NCBI RefSeq assembly: GCF_901686465.1
Contig: NZ_LR594487.1
Location: 1,113,650 to 1,177,649, forward strand
Length of the DNA: 64,000 nt
Direction: 5' to 3'
Source: Halorubrum sp. DM2
GTDB taxonomy: Archaea; Halobacteriota; Halobacteria; Halobacteriales; Haloferacaceae
Notes under the pieces: model-generated
The model's database searches: none
What the model was told of the DNA's origin: nothing
The model's input: only the letters and a program-made list of their open reading frames with translations
Made by a program: the position numbers and the translations under genes
Part shown: positions 18,653 through 27,452 of the stretch, piece after piece
How the letters are laid out: every line of letters begins with the position of its first letter
Position numbering within the stretch: position 1 is the first letter of the stretch

Positions 18653-18821
18653 ACCACACTGATCATTTACTGTGGTAATAAATTCAGTGATTCGTAGGTA
18701 TCTAGCTCTCTTTGATTCCCAGAAGCGAGACATCATACAGGCTGTCTCCCGACGAATATCCGCAATTAATCTCCGGTAACACAATATATATATACCATTC
18801 TTCTATACAGTTGAATTGCAT
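18653..18821. promoter_or_regulatory. Divergent control region between dehydratase and sugar importer
   Basis: For the importer there is a strong TATA element AATATATATATACC at 18783-18796, about 30 nt before the ATG at 18822. For the dehydratase, minus-strand AATTTATTACC at about 18676-18686 lies 25-30 nt before its ATG. Both suggest short or leaderless transcripts. The 12-mer TAATCTCCGGTA occurs at 18767-18778, just upstream of the importer TATA, and again at 18636-18647 inside the first codons of the dehydratase. It is a possible regulator site. Confidence 0.5.
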
Positions 18822-20279
18822 ATGGTTGACAAAGAGCGGAGACGTATGCTTAGGGCCTTTGGTGCAGCAGGAATGATTGGTCTGGCTGGTTGTAGCAGCG
18901 GGACCAATGAGACGGATACCGACGATAGCAGTACCAGTGACGGGGGTGACAGCGGCGGGACCGAGACGAGCACTGAGAGTGGATCGACAGACGAAGTGAA
19001 CTTCTGGGTGACAGCCACTTCAGGTGCGCCAAAAGAGGCCACGGATGAACTCATCCAGCGCTTCGAAGACGACCGAGGGATCCCCATCAACGATACGAAA
19101 TACGAGAACGATGCCTACAAATCGGCCGTCACGAACGCCCTGGGGACGAACAACGCACCGGACGTGTTCTTCATCTGGAGTGGGCCGAATCGCCTCGGAC
19201 GATACGTAGGCAATGAGAACGTCGTACCACTCGACGACGAGTTTTCCACCGAGGAGTTGGACGGATTCGTTCCCAGTTCGACTCGAAACGTCCAGTACGA
19301 ACCTGGTGATCTGTTGTCGTGGGGTTCGGAGGACGGCGATATGTATTCCGTCCCACACACGATGGCTGGCATCCCACTGTGGTACAACAAGAACGTTCTC
19401 GAGGACGCAGGAATCGACCCGAGCACGCTCCAGCACTCGACGGACACGACCTGGGACGAGTTCCTCGATGTTTGTCAGACAGTCCAGGATGCCGGCTACA
19501 CGCCGATCCAGTGTGGTAACCGGAACCGATGGACGATCGGACACTGGACATCAGCGTTCATGATCAAGTCTGTCGGTGTTGATAGATACCTGAACGCCGC
19601 CTTCGGTCTGGAGGGGGAAACCCTGACCAGCGATGACATGGTTGAAGGCGTCTCACGATTGGAAACGCTCTATGATGAGGAGTACTTCAACCAGTCTATC
19701 AATTCACTGAATAACAACGAAGCGGCTGCGTTGTTCTTCAATGACGAGGCCGCGTTCTGGCATCAGGGTACTTGGATTCAGGATCAGATCAGCACGCAGG
19801 CTCCGGATGGGTTCGGCGGTATCCCTGATCATATCGATTATATGTGGTGGCCGTCGTTCCCTGACCTCTACGAGAACAGCGCCAATGAGCGAGTCAGTGT
19901 CGTTCCTGATGGTACGTATGCGGTCAGTACACAGGCTCAAAACCGTGGTAACGAGAATTTCCAGAACACCATGGAATTCCTGAAGTTCTTTACCAGCGCT
20001 GACAGTATGCAGACCTGGTTCGATATGACTGGACAGCTCGTCTGTCGGCCGGGTATCTACGACAGTATCGATATGGATCCTGCTCAGGAAACTATCACGA
20101 GTACGCTCGATGGTCTCGACGCGGCGGATGCTATCGGGACGGTCTTCGACGTTGCATTCCTGCCTGAGACCACCGAAACGCTGCTATCAGGTAGCCAGAC
20201 ACTCTTCACCAACAGCTCAGCGCAAGAGGTTCTGCAGAACGCACAGGAGGCGAATGAAGAGGCTCTATCAAACGTCTGA
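18822..20279 (+). CDS. Sugar ABC transporter substrate-binding lipoprotein
   Basis: An extracellular binding protein of 485 aa (family 1 type). The N-terminus has KERRRMLRAFGAAGMIGLAG followed by Cys, a Tat-compatible lipobox LAGC, then an Asp/Ser/Thr/Gly-rich linker (residues about 25-60) typical of haloarchaeal lipoproteins. The mature part shows EATDELIQRFEDDRGI, AGIPLWYNKNVLEDAGID, TTWDEFLDVCQTVQDAG and AAFWHQGTW. The ATG at 18822 is preferred over an upstream in-frame TTG. It is the first gene of an operon with two permeases (6-nt gap, then a 4-nt overlap). The ATPase for the system is probably the distant gene at 28774. The ligand is probably L-fucose, L-rhamnose or an oligosaccharide containing it. 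Confidence 0.92.
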   Translation: MVDKERRRMLRAFGAAGMIGLAGCSSGTNETDTDDSSTSDGGDSGGTETSTESGSTDEVNFWVTATSGAPKEATDELIQRFEDDRGIPINDTKYENDAYKSAVTNALGTNNAPDVFFIWSGPNRLGRYVGNENVVPLDDEFSTEELDGFVPSSTRNVQYEPGDLLSWGSEDGDMYSVPHTMAGIPLWYNKNVLEDAGIDPSTLQHSTDTTWDEFLDVCQTVQDAGYTPIQCGNRNRWTIGHWTSAFMIKSVGVDRYLNAAFGLEGETLTSDDMVEGVSRLETLYDEEYFNQSINSLNNNEAAALFFNDEAAFWHQGTWIQDQISTQAPDGFGGIPDHIDYMWWPSFPDLYENSANERVSVVPDGTYAVSTQAQNRGNENFQNTMEFLKFFTSADSMQTWFDMTGQLVCRPGIYDSIDMDPAQETITSTLDGLDAADAIGTVFDVAFLPETTETLLSGSQTLFTNSSAQEVLQNAQEANEEALSNV

Positions 20280-20285
20280 TAATAG

Positions 20286-21230
20286 ATGAGTGCGAAAACA
20301 TCGATACAGGATATTAGAAACGGGTTCTCTTCGGCGTGGGATACTACCTCACACGTCGTTGAGGAACGGCCACACTGGCTGTTCCTCCTACCAGCGCTAC
20401 TGCTGTATGTCCCATTTCTCGCGCTCCCCGCCTTGGCGATCTTTGGTCTCAGTGGATTCCAGTGGTCCGGTCTCGGCGATATGTCGTTCGTCGGCGCTGA
20501 GAACTTTGTACAAGCAGTCGGCGATGACGTGGTCTGGAATGCCCTAATAAATAATTTCGAAGTCGGAATCTGGAGTATCGTCCTCCAGGCCGGACTTGGA
20601 CTCCTGCTGGCACTGGCGATCAACCGTTATTCTGATCGCCTCCGGCAGTTCTTCCAAGTAACGTTCCTGCTACCGATGACGTTGATGTCTGTCGCTGTCT
20701 CGTTGATCTGGTCGTACATCTACAACCCAAGCTACGGAGTGTTGTCGTCGCTGCTCGAAGCGATCGGAAGTAGCTGGAATCCCCAGTGGCTCGGTGATCC
20801 TGGTATCGCACTACTGGCAATCATCTTCGTTGCGACGTGGCAGTGGACCGGATTCCGGACGATTCTCTGGCTGGCTGGTCTCGACAGTATCGACGAGAGC
20901 GTCCTAGAGGCCGCACGTATCGATGGTGCCGGTCCCTTCCAGCGGTTCGTGTACATCATCCTTCCGCTGCTCAAGCCGGTCGCTATCTTTATACTGATCT
21001 ATACCATTGTCGGCTCGATGAACTCTTTCGTCTACTTCTGGGTGATGACCCAGGGCGGACCCGGTCATGCAACCGAAGTGATGGTGACCTGGATCTACAA
21101 GAACGCGTTCCTCCAGTCCAACTTCGGGCAGGCCGCGGCGATCAGCGTTATTCTGTTCGTCGTTGTACTGGTGCTCTCGTTGCTGAACCTTCGGCTCGGT
21201 GACCGTGAGGCAGGGGGTGCCGAGCCATGA
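20286..21230 (+). CDS. Sugar ABC transporter permease (MalF/UgpA type)
   Basis: A 314-aa inner-membrane permease with six or so membrane helices (first at about residues 35-60, last at about 280-302). The cytoplasmic coupling loop is clear: EAARIDGAGPFQRFVYIILP, with EAA and the distal Gly, followed by LLKPVAIFILIYTIVGSMNSF. It follows the binding protein by 6 nt and overlaps the second permease by 4 nt, so the three are co-translated. The conserved domain order fits the carbohydrate uptake type 1 family. Confidence 0.93.
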   Translation: MSAKTSIQDIRNGFSSAWDTTSHVVEERPHWLFLLPALLLYVPFLALPALAIFGLSGFQWSGLGDMSFVGAENFVQAVGDDVVWNALINNFEVGIWSIVLQAGLGLLLALAINRYSDRLRQFFQVTFLLPMTLMSVAVSLIWSYIYNPSYGVLSSLLEAIGSSWNPQWLGDPGIALLAIIFVATWQWTGFRTILWLAGLDSIDESVLEAARIDGAGPFQRFVYIILPLLKPVAIFILIYTIVGSMNSFVYFWVMTQGGPGHATEVMVTWIYKNAFLQSNFGQAAAISVILFVVVLVLSLLNLRLGDREAGGAEP

Positions 21231-22084
21231 GTACGGACGCCTCCGAGCCATTGCGCGAGATAGTCTCCGAGTTCGCGGACAAGCTGACACTGCTTGGCCT
21301 CTTCGTCATCGCGGGCGTGTTCCTGTTCCCAGTCGCACTGCTCGTTCTCACCAGCTTCAAATCCCGCAGTGAGATCTTCACGAATCCGCTCGCGTTCCCG
21401 GAAACGTTCCAGTTGGAGAACTACCTGAACGCGTGGACGACTGGTGGCTTCGAACAGTACTTCATCAATAGTGTGATCGTCGTCGGGATCAGCCTCGTGT
21501 TGATCCTGCTTCTGTCGAGTCTGGCGGCGTACGCGCTGGTACAGTTCGACTTTCCGGCCAACAATATCATGTTTGTCTTCTTCCTCGCCGGGTTCATGAT
21601 CCCACCGCAGGTCTTGCTGGTACCGCTCTACTCCATCATGAACGCACTCGAACTGCTCAACACCTACTTTAGCCTCATTTTCGCGTACGTCGCCTTCGGG
21701 CTGCCGTTCTCGATCTTCCTGCTCAGGCAGTTCTTCGTGACGATCCCCGATACGTATGCCGAGGCAGCTCGAATCGACGGCTGTAACGAGTTTCAGGTGT
21801 TCTTCCGGGTGTATCTCCCGCTCGCACTCCCGGCACTGGCGGCCGTCGCGATCTACCAGTTCGTCTTCCTGTGGAACGAATTCCTCTACGCAATCATCTT
21901 CATCACTGACGATGCGATGCGAACGCTGCCAGCCGGCCTCATGGCGTTCCAGGGCCAGTACTCCGCTGACTGGGCACAGTTGTTCGCTGGGATTGTCATT
22001 GCAGTCGCACCGACGGTGTTGTTCTTTCTGCTGTTCCAGCGACAGTTCATCCGTGGAATCTCGATGGGCGGGACGAAAGGCTGA
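21227..22084 (+). CDS. Sugar ABC transporter permease (MalG/UgpE type)
   Basis: A 285-aa partner permease. The start ATGAGTACGG overlaps the preceding stop (ATGA). Membrane helices begin at about residue 22 (LTLLGLFVIAGVFLFPVALLV). The coupling loop EAARIDGCNEFQVFFRVYLP lies near residue 185, and the C-terminus FIRGISMGGTKG is the typical end of MalG-type subunits. It completes the heterodimeric channel. No ATPase follows it here; the nearest fitting one is at 28774-29955. Confidence 0.93.
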   Translation: MSTDASEPLREIVSEFADKLTLLGLFVIAGVFLFPVALLVLTSFKSRSEIFTNPLAFPETFQLENYLNAWTTGGFEQYFINSVIVVGISLVLILLLSSLAAYALVQFDFPANNIMFVFFLAGFMIPPQVLLVPLYSIMNALELLNTYFSLIFAYVAFGLPFSIFLLRQFFVTIPDTYAEAARIDGCNEFQVFFRVYLPLALPALAAVAIYQFVFLWNEFLYAIIFITDDAMRTLPAGLMAFQGQYSADWAQLFAGIVIAVAPTVLFFLLFQRQFIRGISMGGTKG

Positions 22085-22421
22085 CACCTCTCTCTACCGC
22101 TCTTCGAGGGACTGTCGTAGCTGGTAACCGGGTATCGCTGATCCGTCTCAAAACTCCCTGGAACGAGTACCAGTAATTCGTTTGCGTCTCCCGATCCCGT
22201 TCCACACGTGCCACGTGAGCGGTGGCAGTGAGTCAGAACAACGCTCTGGTCTTAATCGATAGAGTTCGGTATCGGTGTCCGCAGAACCGGATCGGCCATT
22301 CGGACCGATACACGTTCTCCATTGCCTTGGAATCTACCACACTAAAAAAAACAGATGTCAGGAGTACTAGGGTACGGGAAGACCGTTACACCACCGCGAG
22401 CTGGTCTAATGGTGGACTCAT
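22085..22421. other. Convergent intergenic region, no gene seen
   Basis: Lies between the permease end and the fucosidase end (convergent). No supportable frame. A run of A residues near 22345 follows CTACCACACT and may contribute to termination on one strand. Sequence composition is normal. Confidence 0.5.
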
Positions 22422-23837
22422 CTATCGCGGGTTCTCGATTCCGTCGAATCGAATCGTGTACGCGTGGTCGTGGTCCGGTCGCTCCGGTAACTCGACCGAA
22501 AGCTGCTCGCGACACTCTGTTACCGAAATCCGCACATCCGCTGTTTCGGTCAGTAGTGCCGACGTGGGCGGGTTCGAAACGGTGACGTGAGTCGGAATGT
22601 CAAGCTGAAGCGTGTCGCCGGGCCACCCGAAGGTAATTGCGTACAGTGTGTCGTCTCGATGGGTGTATCGGACTTCTGTATCCGCGTGTTCGTCTTCGGC
22701 AACTGTCCAGGGCCGCGAACCGAAGATCGCCTCACCGTTCACGTCGAGCCACTCTCCCAGTCCTACTAGTGGCCTCCGCTGGAGTTCCGGGATTGTGCCA
22801 TCGGCGCGGGGCCCGACGTTGAGCAGGAGGTTGCCGTTCTTGGCGACGATGTCCACAAACGAGTGGATCAGTTCTGCGGTTGAGAGGTGACTGTCCTCGT
22901 CCTCGGCGGCGTTGTATCCGAATGAATGGCCGATACCACGGCACGTCTCCCACTTGTCTTCTTGAATCTCGTCGTAGGAGGTGTACTCGGGCGTGATGAA
23001 GTCACCGTGATATTCTGCGTCCGGGCCTTCGTTCTCGATGTTGATCGTCGGACCGATGGCGTCGGTCGATGCCCGGTCGTTGACGGCGACTGCCTGTCCA
23101 CGCTCGATAGCCTGGTTGTAGTAGTCCGCGATCAGTTCACGAGCGTTGAGGTGGTCGCTTTCGGCCTTGGGCACGTCGAACCAGAGCAGGTCTGGGTCGT
23201 ATTTGCGGATCAGTTCGCGGTGCTTGGCGTTCATGAAGTCGACGTACTCTGGTCCCGGTCCCCCTTGATCCTCGGCTGGTTCTCCTGGTTCGAAGTCGGG
23301 GTGGCCGAACTGACCCTCGAAGCCGGGCTGGTAGTAGTTGTAGTTGGCGTGATACGAGGCGGCGAACTTGAGACCGTACTCTCGCACCGCCTCGGCGAGG
23401 TCGCCGACGAGGTCGCGCTCGGGCCCCATCTCGGCGGCGTTGTACTTCGTGTAGTGGGAATGCCACAGCGGGAAGCCGTCGTGGTGCTCGCCGGTGAGGA
23501 CGACGTAGCCCGCGCCCACATCATCGAAGAGCGACGCCCATTCCTCGGGGTCCCAGTTCTCGGCTTCCCAGTCGTCGATAAAATCGGCGTACTCGATATC
23601 CTCGCCGTAGGTTTCCTCGTGGTACGTCTGAGTTGCCGACCCGTCTCTATACATATGATAGGGATACCACTCAGCGTACGACGAATCGTCCTCGCCGCCG
23701 ATTTCGCCGTCTGTGGGTGCCCATGCCGGGACTGAGTAGACGCCCCAGTGGATGAAGATGCCCAGTTTCGCGTCGTTGTACCACTCCGGAACTGGATGCC
23801 GATCTAACGACCCCCATGTTGGTCTATACTCGACCAT
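22422..23837 (-). CDS. Alpha-L-fucosidase (glycoside hydrolase family 29)
   Basis: A 471-aa enzyme removing terminal alpha-L-fucose from glycans. The catalytic barrel shows LGIFIHWGVYSVPAWAP (about 25-41), VLTGEHHDGFPLWHSHYTKY, AEMGPERDLVGDLAEAVREY, and DPDLLWFDVP, where the Asp after Phe is the probable nucleophile. The block NGNLLLNVGPRADGTIP is typical for GH29, and the C-terminal 100 residues form the beta domain. No signal peptide is visible, so a cytoplasmic location is likely, consistent with import of fucosylated oligosaccharides. The ATG at 23837 is chosen; the longer frame to 24119 lies in the promoter of the divergent gene. This is the only intact one of three GH29 traces. Confidence 0.94.
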   Translation of the reverse strand: MVEYRPTWGSLDRHPVPEWYNDAKLGIFIHWGVYSVPAWAPTDGEIGGEDDSSYAEWYPYHMYRDGSATQTYHEETYGEDIEYADFIDDWEAENWDPEEWASLFDDVGAGYVVLTGEHHDGFPLWHSHYTKYNAAEMGPERDLVGDLAEAVREYGLKFAASYHANYNYYQPGFEGQFGHPDFEPGEPAEDQGGPGPEYVDFMNAKHRELIRKYDPDLLWFDVPKAESDHLNARELIADYYNQAIERGQAVAVNDRASTDAIGPTINIENEGPDAEYHGDFITPEYTSYDEIQEDKWETCRGIGHSFGYNAAEDEDSHLSTAELIHSFVDIVAKNGNLLLNVGPRADGTIPELQRRPLVGLGEWLDVNGEAIFGSRPWTVAEDEHADTEVRYTHRDDTLYAITFGWPGDTLQLDIPTHVTVSNPPTSALLTETADVRISVTECREQLSVELPERPDHDHAYTIRFDGIENPR

Positions 23838-24002
23838 ACTGTATGCGTGGCGGCGTCGTATTAATATATTTCTCCAAGGTCTGCCCGATCTCTCTTGTGG
23901 TGTCCCGTCACCATCGAGATCTTGCGAAGCGTTTACGGGCCGATCACGCGGTATTCCCTCACAGGCGCATGATTTATATTGGTCGCTGTGGCGTAGTATA
24001 GT
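23838..24002. promoter_or_regulatory. Divergent promoter region, fucosidase / M81 gene
   Basis: Minus strand: an AT-rich TTAATATATTT at about 23860-23871 lies 25-30 nt before the fucosidase ATG. Plus strand: TTTATATT at 23973-23980 lies about 26 nt before the M81 ATG at 24003. Both spacings predict leaderless transcripts. The intervening 100 nt could host a shared regulator. Confidence 0.6.
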
Positions 24003-25415
24003 ATGCGAATCGCAACTGCGACAGTTAGTCACGAGACTAATACTTTCGCCGACGGACAGACGACGCTGGAGGATTTCAATACAGCAACAGACAACGATCT
24101 CTTGACTGACTTCGATCACGGGCGGTCACTCACTGGTATCGTCGACGTGCTCTCGCAGCGTGACGTCGATGTTGTTCCGACGATCGGTGCAGCGAGCCTT
24201 CCCTCGCCGACGGTTGCTCCGGAGGCCTTCGAATGGATGCGTTCAGAACTCGTTGATCGACTCGATTCGGACCTCGACGGAGTCTGTCTGGACCTGCACG
24301 GATCGATGTACGTCGATGACCAACCAGATCCGGAAGGCGCGTTACTCGCGAACATCCGTGATGTCGTTGGTCCGGACGTTCCCATTACCGCTGCACTGGA
24401 TATGCACGCGACTATCACTGAGGAGATGGTCGAACACCTAGACGGGATTGCAGGCTATCGAACCGCACCCCACACCGACGTGATCGAGACGGGTGAACGG
24501 GCTGCGGACCTTCTTCTTACCGCGCTCGACGGTGCGGACGTACAACTCGGCTGGCAACGCCTCCCGATGTTGCTCGCAGGCGAGCAGTCCGAGACGGAAG
24601 CCGAACCGATGGCCTCGCTCATCAATCGATTGCGCACTGCAGACGAGCGTGACGGCATCCTCGATGCCAACTACTTCCTCGGTTTTCCGTGGGCAGACTC
24701 CCCGTACGCAGGCTGTCACGCGCTCGTCTCCGGAACAAGTGACGTAGAGACTATGGCTGCTGACCTCGCGAAAGCCTTCTGGGAACGACGCGCGGAGTTC
24801 GACTTCACGACGGAGGCGTATCGGCCCTCTGAAGCGCTCGGTATCGCGGCTACGGAGGACAAGCACCCGGTCGTCGTTGCGGAGACGGGGGATATTCCCG
24901 GTGCTGGTGCGAGTGAGGACTTGACCGATTTCTTGGCGATGTTGTTCGAACGTGACGATCTCGGGACGCCCGTCCTCGCGGTCATTGCTGACGCCACGAG
25001 CTACGATCGCTGTGCGACTGTTACTGAAGGAGAAACTGTCGACATGGAGTTGGGCCAGCGCTACGAATTCGGTCAGCCTCTCTCCGTTACTGGAACCGTT
25101 CGTGCCCTCGGAGAATCCGATGGCGCAGGCGTAGCACGCCTCGACTGTGGTGACTGCGAGGTCCTCGTCACTGACCGTCGCACGAACTGCCACCGAGATC
25201 CGACGACGTTCGAGGCGCTCGATATCGATCTGTCCGAGTGCCGTCTCATTGTCCTCAAGAGCGGCTACCTCAGTCCCGCCTGGAAGGAGGTTGCCGCACG
25301 GCGTCTGTTTGCACTCACTGAGGGTGATACGAACCAGCTACTCGCCGAGTTGCCGTACGAGCGAATCCCGCGTCCGATCTATCCCATCGACGAGGAGATC
25401 GGGTGGTCGGCATGA
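24003..25415 (+). CDS. M81-family metallo-amidohydrolase (MlrC-like)
   Basis: A 470-aa protein of the M81/MlrC family, first described in microcystin breakdown but widespread in catabolic loci. Family marks: VSHETNTFADG at the N-terminus (residues 8-18), LDGVCLDLHGSM, LDMHATITEEM, GYRTAPHTDVIETG and a C-terminal domain with KSGYLSPAWKE. Members are zinc-dependent hydrolases, often of amide bonds, with mostly unknown substrates. Its stop overlaps the start of the next gene by 4 nt, so the two products very likely act together. Why an amidohydrolase belongs to a fucose locus is unexplained. Confidence 0.85.
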   Translation: MRIATATVSHETNTFADGQTTLEDFNTATDNDLLTDFDHGRSLTGIVDVLSQRDVDVVPTIGAASLPSPTVAPEAFEWMRSELVDRLDSDLDGVCLDLHGSMYVDDQPDPEGALLANIRDVVGPDVPITAALDMHATITEEMVEHLDGIAGYRTAPHTDVIETGERAADLLLTALDGADVQLGWQRLPMLLAGEQSETEAEPMASLINRLRTADERDGILDANYFLGFPWADSPYAGCHALVSGTSDVETMAADLAKAFWERRAEFDFTTEAYRPSEALGIAATEDKHPVVVAETGDIPGAGASEDLTDFLAMLFERDDLGTPVLAVIADATSYDRCATVTEGETVDMELGQRYEFGQPLSVTGTVRALGESDGAGVARLDCGDCEVLVTDRRTNCHRDPTTFEALDIDLSECRLIVLKSGYLSPAWKEVAARRLFALTEGDTNQLLAELPYERIPRPIYPIDEEIGWSA

Positions 25416-26587
25416 AAGCCGCGATGTGGGCCCATCCGTGGGATCTGATTGACGAGGGGCCAGAACAAGCGGCGAACCGACTTGCGGCGCTTGGTATCGA
25501 CGAGGTCAACCTCGCGACGGCGATGCACTCGGTTCAGACGCTGAACCCACACAATCCCGAGCGGAAGACTTTCTTCGCCGATGCGAGTGTGTACTTCCAG
25601 CCCGACCTCGATCACTACGGATCGATCACTCCGGACGTGAACGCGACCATGGGCGATGACGATTGGCTTGCGACGATCGCCGACGGGTTCGCTGACACGC
25701 CGGTGGACCTGAATTCGTGGTCCGCGACGTTCCACAGCAGCTCGCTTGGCCGTCAGCATCCCGAGGCGACGCTGGAATCTCCGTTCGGAGACTCGCTCGT
25801 ATGGGGACTCTGCCCGTCTAACCCTGCTGTCCAAGCGTACGGACGCGCACTGACGACGGACCTCGCTAGCCGAGACGTGTTCGGTACAATCGAAATGGAG
25901 TTGGCCGACTACCAGTACGGAACGGGGTACGGCTGGCATCACCAGGAGTGGTTCACGCGACTCGGGCCGCTCGGTGAGTTCCTTTTCGGACTCTGCTTCT
26001 GCGAACACTGTCGCGACCACGCGACGGCGGTCGGAGTCGATGTCGAAACCGCGAGAGAAAGCGCACGTTCGGGACTCAGCGCGCTCTTCGAGGGTGAGCT
26101 AGCGTACGATACTGATATCGCCGGGTGGCTAGCGGAACACCCGTCGGTCGGTCGGTACGCAGAGACTCGGCGTGAGACGTTGCTAACGCTGTTCGAGGAT
26201 TTCTCATCAATCATCGATCCCCTCGATTTCGGCTATTACTTCAAGATGGGCGGACTCGGTGACGATCGAATGGGTATCGAGCACTCCTGGAAACACGGCC
26301 TCGATCTGTACGGGTTATCCGCGGTACTTGACTCAGCCACGGTGCTCGCCTACCATCAGAACCCATCGGTCGTCCGGGACGACGTGAACGCGACACGGAC
26401 GTTCTTCGACGAACCAGTACGTGCCGGTATCCTTGCTGGAGACCCGATAGTCCATGATCAGGATGGGCTTCGTGCACAGGTGCAAGCCGCCGTCGACGCC
26501 GGTGCAAATGAGCTATCCTTCTACGGCTACGGTGTCATTCCTGATCGTAACCTCTCGTGGATTGGTGACGTGCTGAATACGGTGTGA
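25412..26587 (+). CDS. Uncharacterised TIM-barrel-like protein with CFCxHC motif (paralogue of 43490-44629)
   Basis: A 391-aa cytoplasmic protein with no characterised relative that I can name. Shared with its paralogue at 43490-44629: WAHPWDLIDEG at the start, HSVQTLNPHNPERKTFFADAS, SPFGDSLVWGLCPS, ELADYQYGTGYGWHH, LGEFLFGLCFCEHCRDHA (a CxCxxC cluster near residue 190) and a C-terminal SFYGYGVIPDRNLSWI. Alternating hydrophobic strands and helices, with acidic residues at predicted strand ends, suggest a (beta/alpha)8 barrel like glycoside hydrolase superfamily folds. ATG 25412 overlaps the M81 stop by 4 nt. A hydrolase or lyase acting on the same substrate as the M81 enzyme is an inference. 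Confidence 0.75.
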   Translation: MKAAMWAHPWDLIDEGPEQAANRLAALGIDEVNLATAMHSVQTLNPHNPERKTFFADASVYFQPDLDHYGSITPDVNATMGDDDWLATIADGFADTPVDLNSWSATFHSSSLGRQHPEATLESPFGDSLVWGLCPSNPAVQAYGRALTTDLASRDVFGTIEMELADYQYGTGYGWHHQEWFTRLGPLGEFLFGLCFCEHCRDHATAVGVDVETARESARSGLSALFEGELAYDTDIAGWLAEHPSVGRYAETRRETLLTLFEDFSSIIDPLDFGYYFKMGGLGDDRMGIEHSWKHGLDLYGLSAVLDSATVLAYHQNPSVVRDDVNATRTFFDEPVRAGILAGDPIVHDQDGLRAQVQAAVDAGANELSFYGYGVIPDRNLSWIGDVLNTV

Positions 26588-26641
26588 ACGCCGCGGTCGC
26601 TACCGGTAGATTATTTATTTACTGTTCACGAGACTCCTGAT

Positions 26642-27448
26642 ATGGTCGGTCACACCAGCTACGACTACAGCGGCGAATCGGCGATCGTTACCGGGTCGAC
26701 GAAAGGGATCGGTCGCGGCATCGCGGAGGGGCTCGCCGACGCGGGTGCCAACGTGGTGATCAATTCCCGGACCGAGGCCGACGTACAGCGAGTCGCCGAT
26801 GACCTCGACGAGCGCAGCGCGGGCGACGTGATCGGCGTGACGGCGGACATGGGCGATCCCGACGACATCGAAGCCCTCGTCGAGACCGCGATCGACGAGT
26901 TCGGGCGGATCAATCTTCTGGTGAACAACGCCGCAGTCTGGCCCCGAGAGCAGTCGCTCGTCGAGGGCTCGCTCGAAGACTGGGACTTCGCGATAGACGT
27001 GAACGTCCGCGCCCAGTACTACGCCTCGAAACTCGTGGCGTCCCACATGATCGAGGAAGGGATCGAGGGATCGATCGTCAACCACACCAGCCAGACCGGG
27101 GACCGCCGGACCGGTCGACGCGGCTTGTATGGCATCTCCAAGACCTCGATCAACGGCCTCACCTGGCGGATGGCCCACGAACTCGCGGAACACGGGATCA
27201 GAATGAACGCCATCTCGACGGATCTCACCGAGACCTACCAGGTCCACTACGAGGCCGAGATGGAAGCTGAAAACGACCCCGACCGGACGAAGGAGGACAT
27301 CCTCCGCGAATGGGGTGAGGCCCGTGCCATCGGTCGCATGGGTCAGCCCGAGGATCTGGCGAACGCGGTGCTGTACCTCGCCAGCGACAAGGCATCCTAC
27401 GTCGTCGGGACGATCCTCCGGGTCAGCGGCGGCGGCAATCTGGAGTGA
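26642..27448 (+). CDS. Short-chain dehydrogenase/reductase (sugar pathway)
   Basis: A 268-aa classical SDR. NAD(P) binding TGSTKGIGRGIA (about 18-29), LVNNAAVWPRE, catalytic Ser in the region IVNHTSQTGD and Tyr-Lys in YGISKTSINGL (about 161-165). The end GTILRVSGGGNLE is typical. A TATA-like ATTATTTATTTA lies 20-30 nt upstream of ATG 26642. In the diketo-hydrolase route two oxidations are needed, of the aldose and of the 2-keto-3-deoxy acid, and both are done by SDR enzymes in the L-rhamnose pathway of Haloferax volcanii. This gene could do either. It is immediately followed by the lactonase (4-nt gap), which favours sugar oxidation to the lactone. Confidence 0.9.
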   Translation: MVGHTSYDYSGESAIVTGSTKGIGRGIAEGLADAGANVVINSRTEADVQRVADDLDERSAGDVIGVTADMGDPDDIEALVETAIDEFGRINLLVNNAAVWPREQSLVEGSLEDWDFAIDVNVRAQYYASKLVASHMIEEGIEGSIVNHTSQTGDRRTGRRGLYGISKTSINGLTWRMAHELAEHGIRMNAISTDLTETYQVHYEAEMEAENDPDRTKEDILREWGEARAIGRMGQPEDLANAVLYLASDKASYVVGTILRVSGGGNLE

Positions 27449-27452
27449 TTCG

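Noticed and set aside
21095-22087. 330-aa minus-strand frame opposite the second permease
   Set aside because: Shadow of the permease codons. The plus frame has membrane helices and the EAA loop; the shadow is hydrophilic with no fold signature.
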